Shown: piece by piece, positions 1-10,002 of the stretch
Position numbering within the stretch: the stretch's first letter is position 1
Layout: each line of letters opens with the position of its first letter
Origin: Pseudomonadota bacterium
Lineage (GTDB): Bacteria; Chloroflexota; UBA6077; JAJPHF01
Reading direction: 5' to 3'
Length of the DNA stretch: 64,000 bases
Assembly: GCA_021325365.1 (NCBI GenBank)
Contig: JAJPHF010000170.1
Coordinates: forward strand, 14,756 to 78,755
Notes under the pieces: model-generated
The model's input: the letters and a program-made list of their open reading frames with translations, nothing else
Databases searched by the model: none
What the model was told of the DNA's origin: nothing
Made by a program: the position numbers and the translations under genes

Positions 1-254
1 AGCAGCGCCAGCGCGGCCGCCGCGTAGCCCGCGCCCCGGCCGAGCAGGAGCAGCGCGCCGACGAGGAGCAGGCCAGCGGCGAGGGCGATCCCGGCCGGGG
101 CGCCCAGCGGCACGGCGCCGAGCCCGGCAGCCCAGGCAGCCAGCGGGTCGGCGACGCCGAGCGCCCGCCCGAGCACGACCGCGCCCAGCCCCACGCTGGC
201 CAGCCCCAGCCCGCCGCGCACGCTGCGCGTCCCGAACACCTCTAGCCCGCCCAC
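1..254 (-). CDS. Integral membrane protein, N-terminal part only (runs off window start)
   Basis: This leftward reading frame stays open to the first base of the window, so only about 84 N-terminal residues are visible. The translation is almost entirely Ala, Leu, Gly and Val, broken by short Arg-containing turns (GTRSVRGG, VLGRALGVADP, LLLLGRGAGY), which gives two or three membrane segments. I chose the GTG at 254 because GGGGAG lies about 8 bases before it; a second GTG at 239 is possible. A TATACT-like -10 sits at 282-287 on the same strand. It is divergent from the oxidoreductase at 414. No family could be recognised. Confidence 0.55.
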   Translation of the reverse strand, partial: MGGLEVFGTRSVRGGLGLASVGLGAVVLGRALGVADPLAAWAAGLGAVPLGAPAGIALAAGLLLVGALLLLGRGAGYAAAALAL

Positions 255-413
255 GCCCCGCGCTCCCCGCCGCGTTTCCCCAGTATAGCGGGGAAGTAGG
301 AACACTTCGTGCAGGGACACACGGGAAGCAGCGCGCCTGACGCGCGGGGGCCTACAGGCGGGCGGCCCGCCGGGCCCGTGGCGCCGGCAGCCGGTTGAGG
401 CAAGGAGATCGTC

Positions 414-1304
414 ATGCAGCTCGCGCTCCAGCTCCCCTCGTTCACGCTCGCCGGCGGCGCGCCGCAGCTCGCTGACCGGCTGACGGCCATTGCCACGATG
501 GCCGAAGGCATGGGCTACTGCTCGCTCTGGGTGATGGACCACTTCTTTCAGATCCCGGGCGTGGGCGAGGTGACGGAGCCCATGCTGGAGGGCTACACCA
601 CGTTGAGCTACCTGGCAGCCCGTACCGCGCGCGTGCGCCTGGGCACGCTGGTGACCGGCGTGACCTATCGTCAGCCCGGCATCCTGGTGAAGGAAGTGAC
701 GACCCTGGACGTGCTGTCCGGCGGCCGCGCCTGGTTTGGGATTGGCGCCGGCTGGAACGAGCAGGAGCACCGGGGGCTGGGCGTCCCCTTCCCGCCGCTC
801 AAGGAGCGGTTCGAGCGGCTGGAGGAGACCATCCAGATCGCGCTCCAGATGTGGGACGAGGCGAACAACGGTCCGTATGCGGGCCGCTATTACCAGCTCG
901 CCGAAACGCTGAACCACCCGCAGGCGCTCAGCCGGCCGCACCCGCCCATCATGATCGGCGGCGGCGGCGAGCGGAAGACGCTACGCTTGGTCGCTCGCTA
1001 CGCCGACGCCTGGAACGTGTCGGCGTACGGCCTGGCGGGTGATGACGAGCTGCGGCACAAGCTCGCCGTGCTGCGCCAGCACTGCGCCGCCGAGGGCCGC
1101 AGCTACGACGCGATCGAGAAGACCGTGCTGGTGCCGTTCGACTCCGCCGAGGCGAGCCGCGAGCCGAACAAGCTCGTCGACCGGCTCGGCGCCCTGGCCG
1201 CGATCGGCTTCCAGACCGCAATTATGTCGCTTCGCAGCATGGAGGATCTCGGGGCGTTCGAAGCGGCGAGCCGCGCCGTCCTGCCCCAGGCTGCGGCCGC
1301 GTAG
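414..1304 (+). CDS. LLM-class (luciferase-like) F420-dependent oxidoreductase
   Basis: This 296-residue protein is a member of the luciferase-like monooxygenase TIM-barrel superfamily. Members use reduced F420 or flavin to oxidise or reduce diverse substrates, and the substrate here cannot be told. Visible marks are the start MQLALQLPSF, the segment LWVMDHFFQIPG near residue 40, VRLGTLVTGVTYRQPGIL near 75-92, the GIGAGWNEQEHRGLG signature near 111-125 and HPPIMIGGGGERKTLRLVARYADAWN near 175-200. Length matches the family. The start is set by AAGGAG at 402-407. It stands alone, convergent with gatB, so context gives no pathway. The F420 rather than FMN assignment is inferred from family resemblance. 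Confidence 0.88.
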   Translation: MQLALQLPSFTLAGGAPQLADRLTAIATMAEGMGYCSLWVMDHFFQIPGVGEVTEPMLEGYTTLSYLAARTARVRLGTLVTGVTYRQPGILVKEVTTLDVLSGGRAWFGIGAGWNEQEHRGLGVPFPPLKERFERLEETIQIALQMWDEANNGPYAGRYYQLAETLNHPQALSRPHPPIMIGGGGERKTLRLVARYADAWNVSAYGLAGDDELRHKLAVLRQHCAAEGRSYDAIEKTVLVPFDSAEASREPNKLVDRLGALAAIGFQTAIMSLRSMEDLGAFEAASRAVLPQAAAA

Positions 1305-1378
1305 CGAGAGCCTTCCTCATCACGTGCGGGGAACCTGCCAACCTCCAGGCCCCTACGCTCACGTTTCTGACGGGCTTG

Positions 1379-2848
<1,470 letters not shown>

Positions 2849-2904
2849 CAGTCCGCTCCCTCGCAGCACGCTAGAGCATGGCTACAACGTTAGAGCACAG
2901 CTAG

Positions 2905-2933
2905 ATTGTAGGGCTTCCCGGCGGGGCTGCCAA
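2905..2933 (-). promoter_or_regulatory. Sigma70-type promoter for gatB
   Basis: On the minus strand TTGGCA (2933-2928) is followed after exactly 17 bases by TACAAT (2910-2905). Each hexamer differs from consensus at one position. The box lies 57 bases before the chosen gatB start. It is the only near-consensus two-hexamer promoter I found in the window. Confidence 0.6.
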
Positions 2934-2942
2934 CCGGAGCTT

Positions 2943-3116
2943 GACCTACCCGCTGACCCTCCTCCCATTGTGGGAAGGGGGAGAGAACCGGACCTACCCC
3001 CCGGCCCCCCTCCCAATGTGGGAAGGGGGAGAGGGAGGCCGGGAGGCTGACTCCCCCTTCCTTCGAAGGGTGCGCCGCGGAATACTGCAAGCGTCGCTGG
3101 GGCCGGGGGGGTTAGG
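2943..3116 (+). repeat. Dispersed repeat family I, copy 1
   Basis: The block begins GACCTACC, carries two hairpin units of the form CTCCCAxTGTGGGAAGGGGGAG, and ends with a roughly 50-base conserved segment (3067-3116) that finishes GGGGTTAGG. The same end segment recurs at 6905-6953 with one G fewer. The inverse of TTAGG supplies the TAA stop of the leftward receiver gene that ends at 3112. Confidence 0.8.
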
Positions 3117-3498
3117 TCCGGCCCGGCCCGACGTAGGACACGACGACATCCAGCAGCACGTCGATGTCGAAGGGCTTCGCCACGTAGGCGTCGGCGCGGG
3201 CCGCCTCGCTCTGAGCCCGGCCGGCCGCGGTCATGACGACGATCGGCACCTGGCGGGTGCGTTCGTCCGCGCGCAGCCGCTGACACAGCTCAACCCCGCT
3301 CATCACGGGCATCATGAGGTCGGTGAGCACCAGGTCCGGGCAATCGGCGGTGACGAGCGCGAGCGCCTGTGCGCCGTCGTCGGCAACCAGCACATGGTAC
3401 CCCTCGCCGTCGAGCAGGTCCGCCACCAGCTGCTGGACCGGCTCTTCGTCTTCCACGACGAGGATGGTGGGACGCGACGGCGGCTCGCGCCGCGTCAT
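3112..3498 (-). CDS. Single-domain response regulator (CheY-like receiver)
   Basis: This 128-residue protein is a bare receiver domain. It has the acidic pocket (VVEDEEP near residues 14-20), the phospho-acceptor Asp in LVLTDLMMPVMSG, the switch Thr in VVMTAAG and the Lys in AYVAKPFD. There is no output domain, so it must act through a partner. Its start overlaps the stop of the upstream KaiC-like ATPase by four bases (ATGA), implying translational coupling and a shared pathway. Its stop codon TAA is formed by the terminus of a dispersed repeat. The cognate kinase is not evident. Confidence 0.9.
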   Translation of the reverse strand: MTRREPPSRPTILVVEDEEPVQQLVADLLDGEGYHVLVADDGAQALALVTADCPDLVLTDLMMPVMSGVELCQRLRADERTRQVPIVVMTAAGRAQSEAARADAYVAKPFDIDVLLDVVVSYVGPGRT

Positions 3499-4967
3499 GG
3501 CGCGGACTCGCCGGGCGCGCGCGACGCCTCCGGCAGCCCGCTATTCAAGTCCTGAAGCATACTGGCCTCGTTCGACCAGCGACCAAGCATTCGCAGCCCA
3601 CGCTCGGTAATCGTGAACTCGCGGATCGTCTGATCGTGCTTCGAGAAGCGCATGCGGACGACGGTCAGCACGCGGCGCAGCGCGCCGCCGACGAGGATCT
3701 GCCGCAGCGAGATGACGTTTTCGGCCAGCACGGCCGAGGGCTCGTCGACGAACGTCGGCGTCGCGCTGAAGGCGCCGAGAGTCTCGCGGGTCAGCAGCGC
3801 GGTGACGCCTTCGGCGCGCAGCAACGTGAGGATGGCCGCCAGATAGTCGCGCACCCGGGTCGGCGCGACGGCCTCCTCCATCTCGCTAACCGAGTCGATC
3901 ACCAGGCGCCGCGCGCCGGTGGCGGCGAGCGCGTCGCGGAGCCGCCAGGCCAGGATATCCGGGTCGAGCGCCACCGGCGGCTGCACGAGCAGCCGAATCG
4001 CGCCGCGCTCGACCTCGCCCGCCAGGTCGACGCCGTGCAGCGCCGCTTTCGCCATGAGCTGCGCGGGAGTCTCGCGCACGCCGAGGAGCAGCCCCGGCTC
4101 GCCGCGCGCCACGCCGGCCGCCAGGAACTGCAGGCCGAGGAGCGTCTTGCCGGTCCCCTGGTTGCCGGCGACGATGGTCGCCGTCTGCTGGGTCAGCCCG
4201 CCGTCGAGCATCGCGTCCAGCTCGGGCAGGTCGAAGGGGGCGCGAGCGGCGGGGTCGAACGGGACGTCGGCATTGGGCAGCGTCGACTCGAGCTGCGGAT
4301 AGCAGGTGATGCCGCGGGTGGTGATGGTCATCGCGTGCAGCCCCGGCAGGCCGTCCGCCCCGCGCCGTTTGATGACCTCCAGATAGCGGCGGTGGCTGAC
4401 CCGGGTGCGCTCGTAGTACAGGCCCACCAGGATGTCGCTGACCGCCAGCTCGGGATAGCGCCCGAGGGCACGTGGGTCGCCCTCCACCGTCACGATGAGC
4501 ACCGCGCCCAGCAGCCCGATCTGCGTGCCCAGCCGATAGAGGAACCGGATCGTCTCCCGCTCGTTCTGCAGCATCCGGCGCATGGTGCCGAAGCCATCCA
4601 TGATCACGTGGGTCGCGCCGGTGCGGCGCGCCGTCTGGACCACCATGTCGACGGCTTCGTCCTCATCCTGCTCCAGGGCCGGGCTGAGGCTCAGGATCTG
4701 CACGCTCCGCGCGAGCAGGGCCTCGTCGAAGAAGCGAAACGAGCGCACGTGCTCGATCAGGCGCTCGTGCGGCTCCGACAGGCCGGAGAAATAGAGCGCT
4801 CCGTGCCCGGCCTGCGCCGCGGCAAAGGCCAGCTGCTGCGCCAGGACGGTTTTGCCGCTCCCGGGGCCGCCCACGATGCACATCATGCCGCGGCGCAGGA
4901 GGCCCCCGCCCAGGATCTGATCCAGGCCGGGAACGCCGGTGGGCCCGTCCACGAGTTCCCTGCTCAT
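3495..4967 (-). CDS. Double-domain KaiC-like RecA-superfamily ATPase
   Basis: The 490-residue protein contains two tandem KaiC/RecA folds. The first has Walker A GGPGSGKT at residues 33-40 and the second GNQGTGKT at about 268-275. The family includes the circadian KaiC, but most bacterial members outside cyanobacteria work as signalling ATPases linked to two-component proteins. There is no KaiA or KaiB nearby. The second domain has SVSEMEE where a Walker B region is expected and a long C-terminal tail (EFTITERGLRMLGRW). The stop overlaps the start of a receiver gene (ATGA), which strongly suggests that the pair works together. It sits between gatA and gatB. Confidence 0.88.
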   Translation of the reverse strand: MSRELVDGPTGVPGLDQILGGGLLRRGMMCIVGGPGSGKTVLAQQLAFAAAQAGHGALYFSGLSEPHERLIEHVRSFRFFDEALLARSVQILSLSPALEQDEDEAVDMVVQTARRTGATHVIMDGFGTMRRMLQNERETIRFLYRLGTQIGLLGAVLIVTVEGDPRALGRYPELAVSDILVGLYYERTRVSHRRYLEVIKRRGADGLPGLHAMTITTRGITCYPQLESTLPNADVPFDPAARAPFDLPELDAMLDGGLTQQTATIVAGNQGTGKTLLGLQFLAAGVARGEPGLLLGVRETPAQLMAKAALHGVDLAGEVERGAIRLLVQPPVALDPDILAWRLRDALAATGARRLVIDSVSEMEEAVAPTRVRDYLAAILTLLRAEGVTALLTRETLGAFSATPTFVDEPSAVLAENVISLRQILVGGALRRVLTVVRMRFSKHDQTIREFTITERGLRMLGRWSNEASMLQDLNSGLPEASRAPGESAP

Positions 4968-4979
4968 GCGGCTCTCTCC

Positions 4980-6440
4980 TCAGCGTGGCTGGAGGGCTGG
5001 GCGCCGCCGGTGCCAGGGGGTCGCCTCCTGGTAACGCTGGGCCACTCGTAGCAGGCGGCCTTCGGCCAGCGGCGGCCCGATGAGCTGAAGCCCCACGGGC
5101 AGCTCGTCGGCGAAGCCACAAGGTAGGCTCAGCCCTGGCAGGCCCGCGAGGTTCACGGGGATGGTGCAGATGTCCGAGAGGTACATCGCCAGCGGATCGG
5201 CCACCTTCTCGCCCAGGCGGAAGGCCACCGTGGGCGAGGTGGGCGCCGCCAGCACGTCGAACTGCTCGAAGGCGCGATCGAAGTCGCTCTTGATCAGCGT
5301 GCGCACCTGCTGCGCCTTGCGGTAGTAGGCATCGTAGTAGCCGGCGCTGAGCGCGTAGGTGCCGAGCATGATGCGCCGCTTCACCTCCGGCCCGAACCCC
5401 TCCTCGCGCGTGCGGAAGTAGCCGTCGAGCAGCGAGGGCGCCGCCACCGAGTAGCCATACTTCACGCCGTCGTAGCGAGCCAGGTTCGAGCTAGCCTCCG
5501 CCGGCGCGATGAGGTAGTAGACAGCCACGCCGTACTCGGTGTGCGGCAGCGAGACCTCGCCGATCTCCGCGCCGAGCGCGGCCAGCTGGTCGATGGCGGC
5601 GCGCACGGTCGTCTCGACGCCCGGCTCCAGGCCCGCCGCGAAGTACTCGCGCGGCACGCCCACCCGCAGGCCGCGCAGGTCGCCGTCGAGCGCGGCCAGG
5701 TAGTTGGGCGCCGCGTCGGGCAGCGCCGTGCTGTCCAGCGGGTCCGGCCCGGCGATGACGTTCAGCAGCAGCGCGCAGTCGGCCGCCGTCCACGCGAACG
5801 GCCCGATCTGGTCGAGCGACGAGGCGAAGGCGACCAGCCCGTAACGCGACACGCGCCCGTAGGTCGGCTTGAGGCCGACAACGCCGCAGAGCGCGGCAGG
5901 CTGGCGGATCGAGCCGCCGGTGTCCGTCCCCAGCGATGCGGGCGCCAGGCTGGCCGCCACGGCCGCCGCCGAGCCGCCGCTGGACCCGCCGGGCACGCGC
6001 TCCGGGTCCCAGGGGTTGCGCGTGGGGAAGAAGGCCGAGTTCTCGGTGGACGAGCCCATCGCGAACTCGTCCATGTTCGTCTTCCCAAGCGCCACGGCGC
6101 CCGCCGCGGCCAGCCGTTCGACGACGGTGGCGCTGAACGGCGGCACGAACGACTCGAGGATGCGCGACGAGCAGGTCGTGCGCACCCCGGCCGTGCAGAG
6201 CACGTCCTTGAGCGCGATCGGCACGCCGAGCAGCGGCGCGTCCTCGCCCGCGGCGCGGCGCGCATCGGCTGCGCGCGCGGCGGCCCGCGCCTCCTCGCCG
6301 GTAACGGTGACGAAGACGCCTAGCTGCGGATCGAGCGCCGCGATGCGGTCCAGGTAGGCGTCGGTCAGCTCGACGGACGACACCTGGCGGTCGCGCAGCG
6401 CAGCACGCGCCTCCAGAAGGGTCAGCTCGGTGATGTCCAT
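4980..6440 (-). CDS. gatA: Aspartyl/glutamyl-tRNA amidotransferase subunit A
   Basis: GatA is the amidase subunit of GatCAB; it releases ammonia from glutamine or asparagine for transfer to the misacylated tRNA. The amidase-signature catalytic triad is visible as Lys78 (PIALKDVL), cis-Ser153 ([10 protein letters not shown]) and Ser177 (TDTGGSIRQ). The 486-residue length is typical. It lies 10 bases after gatC in the same leftward transcript. The KaiC-like gene follows after 12 bases, so that pair may be co-transcribed with gatCA. Confidence 0.97.
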   Translation of the reverse strand: MDITELTLLEARAALRDRQVSSVELTDAYLDRIAALDPQLGVFVTVTGEEARAAARAADARRAAGEDAPLLGVPIALKDVLCTAGVRTTCSSRILESFVPPFSATVVERLAAAGAVALGKTNMDEFAMGSSTENSAFFPTRNPWDPERVPGGSSGGSAAAVAASLAPASLGTDTGGSIRQPAALCGVVGLKPTYGRVSRYGLVAFASSLDQIGPFAWTAADCALLLNVIAGPDPLDSTALPDAAPNYLAALDGDLRGLRVGVPREYFAAGLEPGVETTVRAAIDQLAALGAEIGEVSLPHTEYGVAVYYLIAPAEASSNLARYDGVKYGYSVAAPSLLDGYFRTREEGFGPEVKRRIMLGTYALSAGYYDAYYRKAQQVRTLIKSDFDRAFEQFDVLAAPTSPTVAFRLGEKVADPLAMYLSDICTIPVNLAGLPGLSLPCGFADELPVGLQLIGPPLAEGRLLRVAQRYQEATPWHRRRPALQPR

Positions 6441-6450
6441 TGCTACTCAG

Positions 6451-6738
6451 CTACTCGAGCACCGGTGCCACCCGAAAGTAGTCCTCCTCGCGGGCGGGCG
6501 CGTTGGCGAACACCGCCTCGACGGAGAGCGAGGGGCGCGGGGTATCGGGCCGCATGACGTTCTGCAGCGGGATGACCTGCGCCGTGGGCGGGATGGCCGA
6601 GGTGTCGAGCTGCTGGAGCACCTGCATGTAGCCGAGTATTTGATCCAACTCGGCCCGCAGCCGCTCGCGCTCGTCTTCGGCCAGTCCGAGCCGGGCCAGG
6701 TACGCCACATGGTCCACATCGTCGCGGCTGATCGCCAT
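6451..6738 (-). CDS. gatC: Aspartyl/glutamyl-tRNA amidotransferase subunit C
   Basis: GatC is the small subunit that wraps GatA and GatB and stabilises the complex. The 95-residue protein shows the family start [19 protein letters not shown], the conserved [17 protein letters not shown] helix and the tail [15 protein letters not shown]. It heads the gatC-gatA transcript, and an extended -10 promoter lies 45 bases upstream. Together with gatA and gatB it implies that this organism makes Gln-tRNA or Asn-tRNA by transamidation. Confidence 0.95.
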   Translation of the reverse strand: MAISRDDVDHVAYLARLGLAEDERERLRAELDQILGYMQVLQQLDTSAIPPTAQVIPLQNVMRPDTPRPSLSVEAVFANAPAREEDYFRVAPVLE

Positions 6739-6782
6739 GCAGCACTCCCCCCTGATGGCAGCGCCCGCGGTATGGGCTCCCG

Positions 6783-6791
6783 ATTATAGCA
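6783..6791 (-). promoter_or_regulatory. Extended -10 promoter element for gatC
   Basis: The minus strand reads TGCTATAAT, a perfect extended -10 (TGnTATAAT), 45 bases before the gatC start. No -35 hexamer is present at 16-18 bases spacing. Confidence 0.55.
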
Positions 6792-6834
6792 AACGGTTTC
6801 GCGGCGCCCGCCTGCACGAACCGTGCCGGGAGAG

Positions 6835-6953
6835 GACCTACCCCCTGCCCCCCTCCCGATGGGGGAAGGGGGAGGAGGCGGGAGTGGCTCCCCCCTGCCC
6901 TGGGAGGGTGCGCCGCGGAATACTGCAAGCGTCGCTGGGGCCGGGGGGTTAGG
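6835..6953 (+). repeat. Dispersed repeat family I, copy 2
   Basis: It begins GACCTACCCCC, has one CCTCCCGATGGGGGAAGGGGG hairpin-like unit and ends with the conserved segment 6905-6953, nearly identical to 3067-3116. Its GTTAGG end abuts the TAA stop of the leftward gene ending at 6954. Confidence 0.8.
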
Positions 6954-7460
6954 TTAGTCTTCCGCCTGCACGAGCGAGAGGTTGCGGCTCCCGATGGCGC
7001 CTTGGAGCAGCGAGGCGAGCACGTCGAGGGCGAGGGTGCGGCGGTAGCCGCGCGAGCCCTGGATGACGACAGCGCCCTTCGTGACCGCGAGGCGGTAGCT
7101 GGGCTGCGCCTGGCGGTCCAGCTCGGCGCCAACGGCCCGCAGCACGGGCGAGAGGCGGTTCAGGTCGGCCGGGTCGCGCGCCGGCGTGCGTCCGCGTAGC
7201 TCGCGCTGGACGGCGATGCAGTCGCTGAGATAGCGGATGCTGAGCACTTGCTCGCCGAACGGCCCGGTGGCCATCACCCGCACCCGGGCGGGATAGATGT
7301 CTACCAGCGCGAGGTTGCTGCCAGCCTGATCGAGCAGGGCGCCCACCGTGCGGAGCATCTCCTGATACGAGGGGCGGTCCCGCGGCGACGCGCGCCGGGC
7401 CTTGGCCGCGCGGGCACGGCGCACCGCGGCCAGGTCGCGCACGTTGTTGCCCCGTTCCAT
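6954..7460 (-). CDS. Uncharacterised 168-residue protein
   Basis: I recognise no family. The N-terminus is basic and Ala-rich (MERGNNVRDLAAVRRARAAKARRAS); the rest alternates helices and strands (YQEMLRTVGALLDQAGSNLALVD, RVMATGPFGEQVLSIRYLSDC, YRLAVTKGAVVIQGSRGYRR), suggesting a small cytoplasmic alpha/beta domain. No signal peptide or membrane segment is visible. The ATG at 7460 is chosen over an upstream in-frame start because GAGGAGGG lies just before it. A TATAGT-like -10 is at 7530-7535. It is followed directly by a family I repeat, with gatC beyond, so it is probably its own transcript. Confidence 0.65.
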   Translation of the reverse strand: MERGNNVRDLAAVRRARAAKARRASPRDRPSYQEMLRTVGALLDQAGSNLALVDIYPARVRVMATGPFGEQVLSIRYLSDCIAVQRELRGRTPARDPADLNRLSPVLRAVGAELDRQAQPSYRLAVTKGAVVIQGSRGYRRTLALDVLASLLQGAIGSRNLSLVQAED

Positions 7461-7646
7461 CCCAGGCCCTCCTCGGCAACGCTTCCGACGGTCGGCTCGC
7501 GCCCGGAGACGCCGCGCCGCCCTACCGACACTATAACCCAATAACAAACCCAGTACGGACTAAGGACAGCTCTGGATTCGGGCCGCGCCCCGGCGTGGGA
7601 CCGACCGCCCGCCGCTTCACGGCAACGGCGAGCGCGCCGCGGGGCG

Positions 7647-8771
7647 CTACAGGACCTGGAACTCCAGGTGATGGTCGCGCGCGGTGGTGAGCCGCAGGTC
7701 GAAGTCGGCCAGCCCGCGGACGCGATCGGCGAGCGCCGAGCCCAGCTCGTGCTCGACGTCCAGCACCAACCGGCCGCGCTCGAACTCCCGCAGGCGACAG
7801 CTCGTGACGCCCGGGATCCCCCTCACCGCGGCCTCCAGGGCGATGGCTCGCCGCGTGTCGGGCACCCGCAGGAACACCACCTCGGCGCTCGTCGTCCCGC
7901 CCTCCCCGCTCGGCGGAGCGCCCGCCGGGGCAGTGCCCGTCGCGGCCGGGCGCTCCGCTGGCCCCTCGCGGCCGGCTGCAGACGACACGGCGCCCCCCGC
8001 GCTGGCGCGCTCGCGCTCGTTCGTCCGCGCGGGCGGCGGCTCGGGCGTCCGCGCCGCGGCCACCGCCGGCGGCCCGGTGCCGGCCGCGGCCGGCTCGCGT
8101 GGCGGCGCGGACGCGTCGCGCGACGGAGGGACGGTGGCATGATCGGCCGCTGCCGGGGTGGACGACGGCCCCGCCGGGACCACGTCGGCCAGATCGTCGG
8201 CCGCCGGCAGCGGCGTCAAGTCCAGCCCCTCGTTGACCAGCCGCTGGCGCACCCCCTCCAGCTCGCGGCGCCAGGGCTGCAAGTCGCCCAGCAGCTCGGT
8301 GCGACGCGCCTGGGCCGCGGCGAGCAGGGCGGCCGCCTCGCGCTCGGCCTCGACGCGAATGCGGCGCGCTTCCTCCTCGGCCTGCGCGCGCAAGGCGGCC
8401 ATCTCCTCGCCCAGCCGCGCGCGCGCCTGCGCGCTCTCGCGCTCCAGCTGCTGGCGCGCCTCCCAGGCCGCCACCTCGGCCTCCTCGCGCTGCTGCTCCA
8501 CCTGGCGCTGAATCTGGCTGCGCTCCGCCCGCGCCTCGGCGATCTCGTTCTGCAAGCGCAGCGTCTGCACGCGGAAGCGCTGAAGCAGCAGGTGGAGCAT
8601 CTCGACGAGCGTCTTGACGTCGGTCGCCGCTTGCAGCGTCGCGTCCATGCTGCGGTCGATCAGCCCTTCGAGCGTGTCGTCGCTAAACGAGCGCGCCGAC
8701 CGCGGGGTGATAGTCCGCTCACGGCGGGGCGGGCCGCCCGCGGACTCGGGCGATGAGGGGGCATCGTACAC
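7647..8771 (-). CDS. Coiled-coil protein with Pro/Ala linker and small C-terminal alpha/beta domain
   Basis: The 374-residue protein has three parts. Residues about 30-190 form a long charged coiled coil (repeated Glu, Arg, Gln, Ala heptads such as QRQVEQQREEAEVAAWEARQ). Residues about 190-300 are low-complexity Pro, Ala, Gly and Thr. The last 75 residues (VVFLRVPDTRRAIALEAAVR, IPGVTSCRLREFERGRLVLD) look like a ferredoxin-like beta-alpha-beta fold resembling heavy-metal-associated domains but without the CxxC. The layout recalls DivIVA-like or scaffold proteins, which is only an inference. The start is GTG at 8771 with GGAGGAG 8 bases upstream; a TTG at 8774 is the alternative. It is divergent from a histidine kinase. 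Confidence 0.7.
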   Translation of the reverse strand: MYDAPSSPESAGGPPRRERTITPRSARSFSDDTLEGLIDRSMDATLQAATDVKTLVEMLHLLLQRFRVQTLRLQNEIAEARAERSQIQRQVEQQREEAEVAAWEARQQLERESAQARARLGEEMAALRAQAEEEARRIRVEAEREAAALLAAAQARRTELLGDLQPWRRELEGVRQRLVNEGLDLTPLPAADDLADVVPAGPSSTPAAADHATVPPSRDASAPPREPAAAGTGPPAVAAARTPEPPPARTNERERASAGGAVSSAAGREGPAERPAATGTAPAGAPPSGEGGTTSAEVVFLRVPDTRRAIALEAAVRGIPGVTSCRLREFERGRLVLDVEHELGSALADRVRGLADFDLRLTTARDHHLEFQVL

Positions 8772-8843
8772 CAAACCAGCTCCTCCGTGGGGCGAGGCGC
8801 CCGCGCGCGGTCACCGCATACCGTGAGGCGAGACTTTAGCAGT

Positions 8844-8852
8844 ATCTTACCA
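8844..8852 (-). promoter_or_regulatory. Extended -10-like element for the coiled-coil gene
   Basis: The minus strand reads TGGTAAGAT, 73 bases before the GTG at 8771. There is no -35 box. It lies in the 302-base divergent region 8772-9073, where I see nothing else except the opposing element at 8877. Confidence 0.4.
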
Positions 8853-8876
8853 GGATTCCCCGCCAGTGTTGCGATC

Positions 8877-8885
8877 TGGTATATT
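8877..8885 (+). promoter_or_regulatory. Extended -10-like element for the histidine kinase gene
   Basis: The plus strand reads TGGTATATT, about 190 bases before the kinase start at 9074, with no -35 box. It lies almost back-to-back with the opposing element at 8844-8852, so the two divergent genes may share control. Confidence 0.4.
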
Positions 8886-9073
8886 TTCGGCAGCGGTCGT
8901 CCGAAACTGTGACCCTGCGCGGGCGGACCGGGCCGCGGCAGGACGGTCGACGGTGTCGCGCGCGATGGCGGGCCAAGCACAGGCGCAACCACACGGCTCC
9001 TGGACCACCCGCTCGCGCGCCCCCGGCCCCGCGCAACGCTGCCGTCGCCTCCCCGTCATGAGGGATAAGCAAG

Positions 9074-9763
9074 GTGCGCGAGCGTGCTGCCTCCGCGAAC
9101 CGTGCCCGTGCGGCCAGCCGTGCCGAAACCGATGCCATCATCGCCGAGCGGCGCCGCCTTTCGCGCGAGCTGCACGATGGCCCGGTACAGAGCCTCTGGT
9201 TCCTCGGCGCCGAGATCCGGCGGCTGCGGGCGCTCGCGGGCGAGACGTCGGACGACCTGAGCGCGGGGCTGCAAGCGCTGCAAGCCACCTGGGCGCAGGT
9301 CTATGACGAGCTGCGGCAGGTCACCGGCGACCTGCACCAACCCCTCCCCGCCGACAACGCGCTGGTCCTCGTGCTGGAGCGCAGCCTCGCCGGCCTGGAG
9401 CGCAAGGCCGGCCTGGCGACAGAGTTGTTCACCGACATCGCCCCGCGGCACGCCGCGCTCGACCGCGCCACGCAGGCGCAGCCCGTCCGCATCTGCCAGG
9501 CGGCCCTGGCCAACGTGCAGCGCCACGCCCGCGCGCGCCGCGTGCGGGTAGACCTGCGCGTGGACGGCGAGGGCACGCAAGTGCAGATCGAGGATGACGG
9601 CGTCGGCTTCCAGCCCGGCCAGGTCCCCGAAGGCGCCACCGAGCACTACGGTCTGGCGATGATGCGAGAGCGTGCCGAGTCGCTGGGCGGGCGCGTGGAC
9701 GTGACGAGCGCGCCCGCCCAGGGCACCCGCGTGCGGGTGTGGGTGCCGCGGCAGCCGGTGTAG
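9074..9763 (+). CDS. Soluble histidine kinase, NarL-partner type (HisKA_3 plus HATPase)
   Basis: The 229-residue protein consists of a short basic N-terminus, a HisKA_3 dimerisation box with the phospho-accepting His34 (RRRLSRELHDGPVQSL), and a C-terminal GHKL ATPase (N box QAALANVQRHARA, G1 IEDDGVGF, G2 YGLAMMRERAESLGG). There is no membrane segment or sensor domain, so it is cytoplasmic and probably senses through a partner. Such kinases normally phosphorylate NarL/FixJ regulators; the only complete one in this window is at 54978, not adjacent. The GTG start has only a weak ribosome site (AAG nearby), so the exact start is uncertain. Confidence 0.85.
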   Translation: MRERAASANRARAASRAETDAIIAERRRLSRELHDGPVQSLWFLGAEIRRLRALAGETSDDLSAGLQALQATWAQVYDELRQVTGDLHQPLPADNALVLVLERSLAGLERKAGLATELFTDIAPRHAALDRATQAQPVRICQAALANVQRHARARRVRVDLRVDGEGTQVQIEDDGVGFQPGQVPEGATEHYGLAMMRERAESLGGRVDVTSAPAQGTRVRVWVPRQPV

Positions 9764-9921
9764 CGGCGCGTCGGCCCGCTGGCGCCCGCCCGCGCGTCCC
9801 CCTCAACGCCGCGCCGGTCGCGGCGCACCCCCTGGCTCGCCGCTAGCACCCGCGCACGCTGGCCAGGCAGCATACCGGTTGCTAGTACGCGCCCCTCACG
9901 CAATGTAAAGTAAGCTAGCGG

Positions 9922-9959
9922 CCAGCCGGCCGGCCGAGGTCGGCAACCGGGCCGGCTGG
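9922..9959. terminator. Hairpin downstream of the histidine kinase gene
   Basis: CCAGCCGGC (9922-9930) pairs perfectly with GCCGGCTGG (9951-9959). There is no T tract, so intrinsic termination is uncertain. Confidence 0.35.
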
Positions 9960-9971
9960 GCGAGCAGTCAC

Positions 9972-10002
9972 CCGGACGGATGATGCAGGATCGTCCGTCC
10001 GG
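9972..10002. promoter_or_regulatory. Palindromic intergenic motif, copy A
   Basis: CCGGACGGATGAT (9972-9984) pairs with ATCGTCCGTCCGG (9990-10002), 12 of 13 positions, around a 5-base loop. The core GGATGATG and TCGTCC also occur at 15108-15140 and 28368-28402, each upstream of a cell-surface gene. It lies about 140 bases before the gene at 10140. Confidence 0.5.

Noticed and set aside
2943..6953. CRISPR array from repeated GC-rich blocks
   Set aside because: The repeats are few, widely spaced and hairpin-type with no regular spacers and no cas genes.
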